A stretch of DNA of 64,000 nt from Cervus elaphus (Eukaryota > Chordata > Mammalia > Artiodactyla > Cervidae): positions 25,391,501 to 25,455,500 of the forward strand of contig NC_057826.1 in assembly GCF_910594005.1 (NCBI RefSeq). Direction: 5' to 3'. Positions within the stretch are counted from its first letter, which is position 1. Each line of letters starts with the position of its first letter. Below the pieces are notes generated by a model. The model saw nothing but the letters and a program-made list of their open reading frames with translations, searched no databases and was not told the origin of the DNA. Positions 11,081 to 20,854 of the stretch are shown here, piece by piece. The translations under genes were made by a program, and so were the position numbers.

Positions 11081-13094
11081 GGGAGGAATGAAAGGATGAC
11101 AAGGAGGAGTTTTATTTAAGATGAGAAAGACTTGAACATGTTAAAATGAAGATGGAAGGAAGAAAAAACTAAAGACTCATCTTCCTCCCAGGATGAGAAG
11201 GATGGCTAGAAGAAAAGATGGTGAGGATCTGGCCTCACCAGGGATTAAAAATGAGACTGGGGGAGGGAAGTGGGACTGAGGAGGAGGAGTCAGCACACAG
11301 ATCAGCAGCAGCTTTCCTTGAGCCCACCTGATTGCCCCCTGCACTTGGTGGTCATAGAAGCACTGTGGGATCCATGGAGCTGAATAGAAGGGGAAAGGTG
11401 ACCTCCCTCAGCTTCTAGGAAAATGCTACATTGTGTTTCTAAATGTGTGAAAATAGTATTTGTTTTAAATTGGCGGGAGAAAGGGAAGATGCCTGAATTT
11501 CAGCATATGGGTTGCTGGCACAAAGTTGTAGACACATGACACAAAGGTGGGAGTGCAGGACATGTGGACCCTCTTGGCTGGAGCAGAGTCAGCATAAGAG
11601 AGCGTATGCACTCAACACCGAATGGCAGAGAACTCCAGGTCAGAGTGTGCGTCAGAGAGTTGCTGAAAACTAGGGAACAGAGGCAAGTCATTGTGAGGAG
11701 GGCTGTATAGATGGATCGAAGAGGTTGAGTGCAGACAAATTTGGACCATTACCCATGTCCTGGTGGGTAACGGAAAGGGCCTGGAGTGAAATGGAAGCTT
11801 TAGAACATAAAGGTATGATGGATAGAAGACACTTTACAGAGGTTTAATGACTGGCTGTGATGATGAATCAATATTGAATAAGTGTGCAATGCACATAAGT
11901 GGGCTGTGTGAATGCACAATGAATGGATCAGGAATAAAGTGGGATAGTGCATCTAGAGTTTGAGCTTAGGTCTTGAGGAGGAGGAGAATACTCACTGAGC
12001 ACTTCTGTGTGGTGAGCACAGTGCTGGGCACTGCAATAGAATAATGGATGAGACAGGCTTGGCTGCTGCCTGCAAGGAATCTATAGTCTAGGTAGGAAGA
12101 GGCAAAAACAAAGGTAAACTGACAAATGCGTGATTAGAATTATGGTGAGGGCTGTGAAGGGGTCAAGCAAAGTGCCCAGACTGGGGATGACAAAGGACTT
12201 AGTCTATATGGCATGCCTGAGGAGGACTTCCACATGGGACTGTTCTCTAAGAGGAGGCCTGAGGAAAGAGGAGGAGCCAGACATGCAAAATGCCCCAGAA
12301 AGTGTCCCAAGCTGAGGACAAGGTGTGCACAAGAGCCAGAGCTGGGGAAAGTGACAACTGAGAACTGAAAGGAGACTTGCAGGATGCAGGAAGTGGTGGA
12401 GGGGGACTGGATTGGGGAATGAGCTTGGAGCAGGAGGATGAAGCCAGACTGTGCAGGGCGCTAGGGCTATGGTAACATAACCTTTCTGCCATGATCACAC
12501 CTAATGTAATTGACTATCATTCCTGGTAATCATCCACTCTTCAGCCCATAATTCAGATACCCCTGTTTGTCTAAAAACGTGTTTGGGTGTGTTTTGATGT
12601 TGATTCAAGTTCCAAAGTATGTGATCCATTCACTGTTACATCTCCTGAGTCCCTTTTGATCTGCAGTAGTCCCTACCCTCTGCCTCTTTTTCAGTCTGTT
12701 TGTTTTAATGCCATTGACTTGTTGAAGAAGTGGAGCCAGTTGTCTGCAAAATGACCCACCTCCTGGATCTGTCTCTTTGTTTCTTCATGTTGTCATTTAA
12801 CTTGTCTCTTCAACGTATAATTTCTGTAAATGGAAAACTAGTTCTACAGACTTGATCAGATTGAGATTCAACTTTTTTGGTAAGAATATCATAGGCCATG
12901 ATACTCTTCGTATTGTCTTGTATCTGGAGACACAGTGTCTTATTGTCTTATTCTTAATGATACTAAAACTCATCGCTGAATTCAGATGTTGGAAACTTGA
13001 TCTTGTATAATTCTCCATCAACCTGTTATCTAATAGTTTCATTTTTCCTTATCTTTTCCAAATCAGTTGTTTTATGAGAAATATCTCAACTATT
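11081..13094. other. Unassigned upstream sequence with an old repeat
   Basis: 11990-12480 resembles the same unnamed ancient repeat type as 9290-10010 (GTGCTGGGCACTGCAATAGA). The remainder shows no gene or motif group. Confidence 0.4.
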
Positions 13095-13312
13095 GTTGTT
13101 GTTCAGTCACTAAGTCATGTCTGACTCTTTATGACCCGATGGACTGAAACACGCCAGGCTTCCCTGTCCTTCACTATCTCCCTGAGTTTGCTCAAACTCA
13201 TGTCCATTGAGTTAGTGATGCCATCCAACCATCTCCTTCTCTGCTGCCCCCTTCTCTTGGCCTCAATCTTTCCCAGCATCAGGGTCTTTTCCAATGAGTC
13301 AGCTCTTCGCAA
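13095..13312 (-). mobile_element. BovB 3'-end / Bov-A fragment
   Basis: Starts TTGTTGTTCAGTCACTAAGT and runs in antisense through the 'catccaaccatctcc' and 'cagcatcagggtcttttcc' blocks. Confidence 0.85.
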
Positions 13313-13324
13313 CCTATTATTTCA

Positions 13325-14178
13325 ACCTATTCTTTTTAAAATTTATGTTATTGAAGTATAGTTGATTTACAATGTGTTAATTTCTGCTATAGAGCAAAGT
13401 GATCCCGTTTTACATATGTATACATTCTTTTTCATATTCTTTTCCATTGTATTTTATCACAGGATATTGAATATAGTTCCCTGTGCTTAAACAGTAGGAC
13501 CTTATTGTTTATCCATTTTATATATAATAGTTTCTATTGATAATCCCAAACTCACAGTCCATCCCTCCCTCACTACCCCCTCCCTTAGAAACCACAATCT
13601 ATTCTTCATGTCTGTGAGTCTGTGTCTTTTTTGCAGATAAGTTCACTTATGTCATATTTTAGATTTCATGTATAAGTGATATCATATTGTATTTGTCTTT
13701 CTCTTTTTGACTTCACCTAGTATGATCTCTAGGTTTATCCATGTTGCTGTTAATACAAGTGGCATTATTTCATTCTTTTTGGTAGCTCAGTAGTATTCCA
13801 TTGTGTACATGTACCACATTTTCTTTATCCATTTATCTATCAATGGACATTTAGGTTATTTCCGTGTCTTTGCGGTTGTGAATAGTGCTGCTATGAACCT
13901 AGGAGTGCCTATATCTTTTTGAATAGTTTTGTCAGGATATATGCCCAGGAGTGGGATTGCTGGATCATATAGCAACTCTATTTTTAGTTTTCTAAGAAAC
14001 CTTCTTATTGTTTTCCAGTATGAAAATTTACATTCCAAACAGCAATGTAAGAGGCCTCCCTTTTCTCCATAGCCTCTCTAACACTGACAGTTTGCAGACT
14101 GTTTAATGACGGTCATTCTGACTGGTGTGAGGTGGTACCTCACTGTAGTTTTGATTTGCATTTCTCTAATAATTAGCA
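13325..14178 (-). mobile_element. L1 LINE, antisense (first part, split by BovB)
   Basis: Antisense L1 with TATTCCATTGTGTACATGTA and GGAGTGGGATTGCTGGATCA. It resumes at 14748 after a BovB insertion. Confidence 0.85.
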
Positions 14179-14736
14179 TCTGCAGATGGTGACTGCAGCC
14201 CTGACATTAAAAGATGCTTACTCCTTGGAAGGAAAGTTATGACCAACCTAGATAGCATATTAAAAAGCAGAGACATTACTTTGCCAACAAAGGTCCATCT
14301 GGTCAAGACTATGGTTTTTCCAGTGGTCATGTATGGATGTGAGAGTTGGACTGTGAAGAAAGCTGAGCACCGAAATATTGATGCTTTTGAACTGTGGTGT
14401 TGGAGAAGACTCTTGAGAGTCCCTTGGACTGCAAGGAGATCCAACCAGTCCATCCTGAAGGAGATAAGTCCTGGGTGTTCATTGGAAGGACTGATGCTGA
14501 AGCTGAAACTCCAATACTTTAGCCACCTCATGCAAAGAGTTGACTCATTGGAAAAGACCCTCCATCCCAGGAGGAGAGGGGGGTGACAGAGGATGAGATG
14601 GCTGGATGGCATCACCGACTCGATGGGCATGAGTTTGAGTAAACTCCGGGAGTTTGTGATGGACAGGGAAGCCTGGCGTGCTGCGATTCATGTGGTCTCA
14701 AAGAGTCGGACACGACTGAGAAACTGAACTGAACTG
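14179..14736 (+). mobile_element. 5'-truncated BovB LINE inserted in L1
   Basis: Carries the BovB ORF2 C-terminal remnant ([20 protein letters not shown] and on to [12 protein letters not shown]), then the Bov-A-like 3' end. It is flanked by AATAATTAGCA (14168-14178) and AATAATTTGCA (14737-14747), a target-site duplication with one mismatch. Confidence 0.9.
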
Positions 14737-14945
14737 AATAATTTGCAATGTTGAGCATCTTTTCATGTGCCTGTTTGCCATCTGAATGTCTTCTTTGGAG
14801 AAATGTCTGTTTAGGTCTTTTGACCATTTTTTGATTGGGTGTTTGTTTTTATTGTTGAATTGTATGAGCTTTTTATATATTTTGAAAATTAAGACCTTGT
14901 TGGTCGCATCCTTTGCAAATATTTTCTCCCAGTCTCTAGGTATTT
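14737..14945 (-). mobile_element. L1 LINE, antisense (second part)
   Basis: Continues the L1 broken at 14178: GTTGAGCATCTTTTCATGTG and 'cctttgcaaatattttctccc'. Confidence 0.85.
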
Positions 14946-15235
14946 TAATCTATTCTTGACTACTACAAATATTGAGACCATACTACCTCCCTGTGCAGTT
15001 TCATCAGAGAAGAGAGAAGTAACTAGAAAAGTCTTCATGGAAGAACAGAAATTGGGCATTCAGGTTTTCAATTTGATGACCATAGAATTTGCTTATTTGT
15101 GGGGAGGAGACCAGTGGCTATCTTGAAAGAAGTAAGCTTGGGAGAGATAAGTAGGACAGGGTTATAATAGCTTTCTGTAAATGTAGATATTAAGCCCAAG
15201 AATCAGAAGAGAAGATAATCTTTAAAAACCATGTA
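14946..15235. other. Unassigned upstream sequence
   Basis: Two scattered AGATAA motifs near 15146 and 15214; nothing else. Confidence 0.4.
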
Positions 15236-15357
15236 GGGGCTTGCCTGGTGGCCCAGTGGTAAAGACTCTGCATTCCCAATGCAGAGGCCCTAGTTTGATC
15301 CCTGGTGGTGGAACTAGATCCCACATGCCACAACTAAAAGTTTTTGTTTTTTTTTTA
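15236..15357 (+). mobile_element. CHR-type SINE
   Basis: GGGGCTTGCCTGGTGGCCCA head and the 'gatccctggtggtggaactagatcccacatgcc' module, ending in a T-rich stretch. Confidence 0.8.
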
Positions 15358-15440
15358 ATGTATATTAAGAATATCACCTCTTCCCTCTTGCCTTTAATCA
15401 TTCCCAGTAGACATTTGCCTCTGTGTTGGATGTGACGTGC

Positions 15441-15557
15441 TGATAGGTGGTGTTAAGATAGAGGGTTGATGGGCCAATCCCTGTATCAGAGCTGGGCAGC
15501 ACCTGTTCCCCAATCAGATCCCTGTAAGAACTGTTGGGGCCAGGATCCCACCCCTCC
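15441..15557 (+). promoter_or_regulatory. Candidate promoter/enhancer: two GATA, two CCAAT, E-box, CACCC
   Basis: TGATAG at 15441, AGATAG at 15456, CCAAT at 15474 and 15510, CACCTG at 15500 and a CCACCCCTCC box at 15548-15557 all fall within 117 bp. The motif composition resembles red-cell promoters. No TATA box or clear downstream donor was found, so a first exon cannot be drawn. Confidence 0.3.
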
Positions 15558-17270
15558 TCCCCCATCCAAGCAGCTGCAGCATGACTGAAGCCGGATCTTA
15601 GTAGGAGATTTTTCCATGATGAAGACGGGCAAGTTGTGACATGTGGGCCTGAAGTCCCTGCCTGTTGGTAGAAACTGGAGCAGAAGGGCTGGGCAAAGCC
15701 TTACCGAACAGTAGTGGACCAGAATGGCCAGGATGTTGCAGACAGATGGGGATCCTTGATGGTGGCCACCATGGAGAGAAGTCTTGAGACTTTAAGAACC
15801 CCCAAACTATACCCTGCTAATGATGAACTGGCAGCCAGGCTGGGTTGGGCTGGGAGCTGTGGAATGTGGGAAAGCAGAGCATGCTCTGAGGAGAGGCAGC
15901 AGCTTGACCCAGACACAGCTGGTGATGTCCAGAGGCAGGAATGGTCATCCACAGGTGGTACGCTTGTCTGGGCCTCACTGTCACCCCTTGGTCCCAAAAC
16001 TCCCCTGCTCTGCCGTGCTGGGAGCTGTGGGCTCAGCCTCAGCCATACTGAGACTGAGCCGTAATTTCTAGGTGGAGACGTCTGCTAGACAGATGGAGGT
16101 GCCAGACTGGAGCTGGGGGATGGGGAGGCGGGTGGGGGTGGAGATAGATTTAGAGTATTCTGCACTGGGCGTCTCACTGGTTCTCATGCTGTTTTAGTGA
16201 GTGTTTATGTATTTATTCTTTAAGGTGTCTGTGAATATGCAGTGAGATTCCAATCAAAGGGAGTAGAGGAATGTTCTGTTTTGGTAAAAAGCATTGGCAG
16301 GAAGGTTCCAGGGAAACTTTAGGATTTACTCTTCTGACCTGGGTTGGCATGGTGCCAAAACACATTAAAAGCAGGCTAGAGGTAGCATAAAGGGGCAGGA
16401 CAAAATAGGAAGCAAGTAAGGGGTCAAATCTTATAGCTAAAGACAAAGATAGAGAGAATCTAAGATCTCTGCTTATGGAAGATTGTATTTAAGCTATTGC
16501 AATAGCCTGTACCCATGACCCTGCTAAGGAAACACAGCATCAGCCTGTATTTCTTCCATTTCTCACACCTGGGCTTTGTTACTGCTCATATTTGTGTGGT
16601 CCAGGAAAGAGGAGATGGGGTGCAGAGAAGAAGAAAAAAGCATCTGTCGTCTTCTGCTCAGCTACCATGACAGCCACTTCCTGGGTTGCTACCTACCCCA
16701 GGGATTAACAGGACATGGGGTTGAAATTCCGAGGCCTAACACCTGATCTCAAAAGCAGATGGTGCCTAGGCACACCAGAAAAGGGTGGAGCTGCGGGTTG
16801 CATCAGTGATATTGTGAAATCCATTTCCCAGGCAGGCGCTCGTTATGCAAGTGAGTGTGCTGTGTAATCGCATGAGCTTTTCAGTACAGAGCTGTGGGCA
16901 AGTTTTCTAGCGACCCATCCCATCCCACTCAAAAGTGTATCCTGGAGTCATGGGGTGACAGATGCCTCCATGTGAGGCTGCGCCTCAGATTGTGGTTTTG
17001 GAGACAGACTTGCTCAGCTGCTTGTCAGGCCGGTAGATGGACAGGGAAGGCGGGTTCTCCTGGACACAGACCAGAGAAGACCCACCTACACTCTGACAAG
17101 GCCCTGGTGGTAGGTCATGAGAAGGACTTCTAGGGGGCTTCAGAGTAAACTAGGGAGTAGATGGACATGGCACTACTTCTTATATCTTTTTTCCTGGATT
17201 TGCTGGCAGGGAAGTGAGATGCAGTTTGGGGCCTGTTTTTAACCATTTAATTGCTGTCTGCCATACTTAG
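15558..17270. other. Unassigned sequence downstream of the 15441 motif cluster
   Basis: No repeat recognised. Donor-like sites exist (AA|GTGAGT at 16851; ACAG|GTGGTA at 15955), but no exon can be supported. Confidence 0.35.
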
Positions 17271-17462
17271 GGCTTAGATGGTAAAGAATCTGCCTGAAAT
17301 GTGGAAGACCCAGGTTGTGTCCCTGGGTCAGGAAGATCCCCTGGAGAAGGGAATGGCTATCGACTCCAGTATTCTTGCCTGGAGAATTCCATGGACAGAG
17401 GAGCATGGTGAACCACAGTCCATGGGGTCACAAAGAGTTGGACACAACTGAGTAACTAACAT
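17271..17462 (+). mobile_element. Bov-tA SINE
   Basis: Sense copy with GATGGTAAAGAATCTGCCTG and GTTGGACACAACTGAGTAAC. Confidence 0.9.
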
Positions 17463-18301
17463 ACTCATGAAGGGCCAGTCTGACTGCAGAAATTACTTAT
17501 GTCCTTAAAAACATGACTGAATTGCCTCAGCTCCAGCTTCGCCTCCAAGACCAATTTGAATGTCATTTTCATGGCCCCACATTTGGTTAGGTGTTCCCAC
17601 CATGTGTCCCCAGCAAATACTATTCTTTTCAGTCATGGGGTTTCATGGTGCACCATGGTGGTCCCGTGGTGCAGGGGACATTGTAGCGGTTATGGGTGAC
17701 CCTGGGTTGAATTTGTTTTTAGGCGAGTTTTGCTTTGTTTTCCTGGAATCACCATCTGTAACTTTCCTTTTTTTCTTATTTTCTTCTCCTGCCTCTCACA
17801 CCGGATTCTCTCCTTGCCACTGAGCACATCAGCCCACCCCTACCCCCTTGGCCCTGGTGGAATGCCATCTGGGCAGGCCACTGGGGTGGGCAAGGCTGGG
17901 GGGGCCAGAGAAAGAGGGCCTTTCTTTAGTTTCTGAGTCTCTTTCCTTGGTATTTGTCTTTGGGGATCTGACCCTTCTAAAGAAAAAATAAAAAACACCT
18001 TGAGTTGTGTATTTAGACACACACATGTGTTTTTTCACGTTCCCGGCAGAGCCTCTGCCTGGCTGCTACCTCCTCCAAGCTCCAGTCGCAGGAGGCAGGG
18101 CGGGTTTAAGCAGGATGAATGGCTGTCGAGTGGCTGCTCCTCTGCACCCAGGGCCATCAATCTTGTCTTGAACGCCCGGCCTGCTGGTCTGCCCGCTCAG
18201 GCTCATCTTTCTGGGGCAGACTTATTTACGGAGGTACGGCAAAGGTAATCTCACTCCCCAGGCCCCACGGCCAGCCTGGGCCTCGCTCAGCTCAGCCACT
18301 C
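17463..18301. other. Unassigned upstream sequence
   Basis: 18000-18245 is non-repetitive and ends near two donor-like sites (GGAG|GTACGG at 18235, AAAG|GTAATC at 18245). A non-coding first exon here is possible but unproven. Confidence 0.35.
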
Positions 18302-18431
18302 TTAAAAATAGCCTGAGATGAGAAGGAGAGCCAGGGTCCGGTTACCTCCTGCACGCAGGATCTGATCTCATCTCCCTGCGTGCGTCTGGCAGCTCAGCCC
18401 AGCTCAGATGATCAGCCTATTGGTCCCGCCC
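18302..18431 (+). promoter_or_regulatory. Candidate muscle-type element: MEF2 consensus, inverted CCAAT, GC box
   Basis: TTAAAAATAG at 18302-18311 fits the MEF2 consensus exactly. ATTGG at 18419-18423 is an inverted CCAAT box, followed at once by CCCGCCC (18425-18431). Beta-I spectrin is also expressed in muscle, which gives the MEF2 site a plausible use. No functional evidence is visible. Confidence 0.25.
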
Positions 18432-19439
18432 AGCTCACAGCTCCGAGCTGCTGGTGATGTCCCTTAAGGGGTCCCTCCCAGCCACCTCTGCCCAGCCAGC
18501 CGAGTGGGACATCTCAACCCTGAAAGCAGCACACCTGACAGTGGAAGATGACAGGTTGTCAGAAGGGACGAGAGTGTTCTGGGTCCCAGGTCTGGAATCA
18601 CAGGGCGGACCTGGTGGGGTGATGGCTGACTCCCCCATCTTTACCCTCCCCTCCCCCAGTAGCAAATAATCTTGGCAAGCTCTGGAAGCTGAGGAGTGCC
18701 CTCTGCCCCTTGGGCCATGTTCTTTCCTCACCTTCTTCTTTAAAATCCACCTGCCCGCTCGAAGGGGGTACAGCGGCCCCTTCCCAGCCTGGCCTCCTTC
18801 CCAGCCAACAGCCGTCATTCCCTAGATGACCTTGGGGAGGCCTCATCCTAGCAGGCCCTGGTTTTCTCCCTTGCACAATCAGGGTGGATAACTCAGGCTC
18901 CAGTCTTAGCTCAAAGGGATGTGGTGGGATTGATTAGTCAGATGAGGGAAAAAGAGCCTGAAGGGATTCTGTCTGAAAAACAAGGGCCCTGGTGCTTCAG
19001 TGATGCTTGGGCTGGTTAGCTTGCTTCATTTCTTCCTCAGGCACATGTCTGCTTGGGTGGCTGCGTGTGTGTGTTGGATGACTGTGTGTGTGTGTGCGCA
19101 CGCTCCTGGAGGGAGTGGCTTACCTCACAGCTCACTAGTTGTCAACACTTGTCATCTGTCTGCCTCACAGCCTCCCCACCCCCGCCCCCTTTTGTCCTCT
19201 TGGATAGGAAGGCTCCGGGCTCCCTGTTCTCTTTTACAGACTTGATCTTGGAGTCCCTTAAGTTCCCTGCGGGGATGACTGAAGCACAGGTACAGGTTAG
19301 GCAGTTAAGACTGAAGGGAAGCCTGTCTTGCTTCAAAAGCCCAGGACATCAGGTCCCAGCCTGGCTGCTCTAGCCTCCCTCTCCCTGACCTTCTCTCCCT
19401 GACCTTGCCCTCATCCTCCAGCTACATCATAAGATGGCT
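18432..19439. other. Unassigned upstream sequence
   Basis: GC-rich and non-repetitive apart from a TG/CA-alternating stretch at about 19063-19102. Confidence 0.45.
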
Positions 19440-19790
19440 AAATTTTGCCACACCCTTTCTCACCGTCAGAACTTTGCACCTGCTCTTTATACCTTTTTTG
19501 GGGACTCGTCCCTTTCCATCTTCCCTTTATAGGAAGGCTCCAAGCTTCCTCTAGGAACCCACTTAAACTCTCTTTCCCCTGACACCCAGTGTCCAGCATC
19601 ACGCTACCCTGTTCTTTCCCATTGTGGCACAGCATCACACCTTATTGTACTTGCTGCTTTAATCATCCTGCTTGCTGCCAGGATATAAGCTCCATGAGGA
19701 CAGGGCCCTTCTGTCTCACTCATAAGGTGCTATGCCTGGCATATCACCCCCCACCTCGTAGGGACTTGGCGCATATGTGAATTAATCATG
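19440..19790 (+). repeat. L2 LINE 3' end
   Basis: Typical L2 order: 'gcacctgctctttatacc', then ATAAGCTCCATGAGGACAGG and TATGCCTGGCATAT. Confidence 0.75.
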
Positions 19791-20655
19791 AATGAAAGCA
19801 TAAACGTGATACATGACAGGTGAGTGAGGACCCAGGGCTCCTGCCGCCCATGTGCATAGCATGGATGAACACACACAGCTCTGTTGTCTGTGGGATCCCC
19901 TCGCCACCCCACCCCACCATCATGCTGACAGCCTTGAAGGGACAACAGGCTGGTCTGGCTCCATGGTCTGTCCCGAGATGCAACCAGAGAGCTTGTCCAA
20001 GCACCTGGACACACTTCAGAGAAGGCAAAAGCAAGAGCCAGCTTTCTGACTATTGGCTGCAGGCCAAGAACTCGGAGGGCTCTTGGGAGCCTCTGGGAGG
20101 AGTTGACGTTCCCCAGCGCAGCTTCCGGGCTGGTGGCACCGGTGGCATCTCAAAGCTCATACTTGCCTCTCTCCCTCCTGATTCACGTTTGAGTCAGACT
20201 CCACCAGCTCCCAGCTTCTCCCTCTCCTGCCCTGTCCCCACCTCCCCTCCAGGTTGGGTCCCCAGGTCACAGGGTAGCACTGCTCTGCCCAGTTCGTCCC
20301 GGCCAGCCGCTGGCTCCCAGGAGAGCCCCAGCCTCTCTGGCTGTAGCAGCGGGTTTGGAGGAAGCAGGCTTGCTGCGTCCGACATCTCCACCTGCTGGCC
20401 GTCCTGACCCTTGCTGCCTGCAACCCTCTGTCCCTGCTGGCACCGTCCCGGTTACTGTTGCTGCTGCTGCAATATTTTCTACCTGGTGACCCGGTGACCC
20501 CGGGTAGGAAGCATGGCCAGGCACAGGGCACCCTGTGCTGCTCCCACAAAGATCAGCTTCTATCGGCCGCTCCAAATAAGTTTCCCCTGAGACAAAGTCT
20601 GAGGGGCTGGGTGCTAACCCTCTGACTGTGTTACTGTCCCCCCCCCCACCCCCAG
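19791..20655. other. SPTB: Region immediately upstream of the start-codon exon
   Basis: GC-rich and non-repetitive. Holds a GCT/CTG-rich stretch near 20457-20470, paired GGTGACC units near 20484-20500, and a polypyrimidine tract with a long C-run at about 20638-20653 before the acceptor. A 195-codon open frame (19820-20407) shows no recognisable protein. Confidence 0.5.
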
Positions 20656-20706
20656 GGACCCTTCCATGAAGACTGAGGCAGGCGTAGCTGCGGACAGCCT
20701 GCTGAC
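20656..20706 (+). other. SPTB: SPTB 5' UTR portion in the start-codon exon
   Basis: The exon starts after a C-rich polypyrimidine tract ending CCCCCAG at 20649-20655. This 51-nt leader shows that at least one further non-coding exon lies upstream. I could not place that exon with confidence in 1-20640. An out-of-frame upstream ATG lies at 20666. Confidence 0.75.
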
Positions 20707-20710
20707 ATGA
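20666..20710 (+). promoter_or_regulatory. Upstream ORF (14 codons) whose stop overlaps the SPTB start (ATGA)
   Basis: An ATG at 20666 opens a frame that runs 14 codons to a TGA at 20708-20710. The main ATG is 20707-20709, so stop and start share bases in an ATGA arrangement. The uATG context is weak (pyrimidine at -3). The main ATG has G at -3 and A at +4. The whole uORF sits in the start-codon exon, so any transcript using the 20655 acceptor carries it. Translation of the uORF and an effect on SPTB output are inference. Confidence 0.5.
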
Positions 20711-20854
20711 CATCAGCCACGGAGCTTGAAAACGTGGGCAACCAGCCACCGTACAGCCGGATCAATGCCCGCTGGGACGGCCCGGATGATGAGCTGGATA
20801 ATGACAACAGCTCAGCCAGGCTCTTTGAGAGGTCCCGGATCAAGGCCTTGGCAG
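20707..20854 (+). CDS. SPTB: SPTB coding exon 1 (N-terminal tail, residues 1-50)
   Basis: ATG at 20707 was chosen because it begins [10 protein letters not shown], the beta-I spectrin N-terminus, in an adequate Kozak context. The exon encodes the non-repetitive tail before the actin-binding domain, ending ...RIKALA. It closes with one base of codon 50 (G|GTACTC donor at 20855). It is probably gene exon 2, because leader sequence precedes the ATG. The following intron is 18,548 bp, the longest in the window. Confidence 0.96.

Noticed and set aside
18000..18245. Calling a non-coding SPTB first exon ending at GTACGG or GTAATC
   Set aside because: The donor-like sites are real, but no transcript evidence, TATA box or initiator can be seen, and several other upstream segments are equally possible.
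19820..20407. 195-codon plus-strand open frame just upstream of the start-codon exon
   Set aside because: Proline/serine-rich low-complexity translation typical of random GC-rich DNA, with no domain and no splice link to SPTB.
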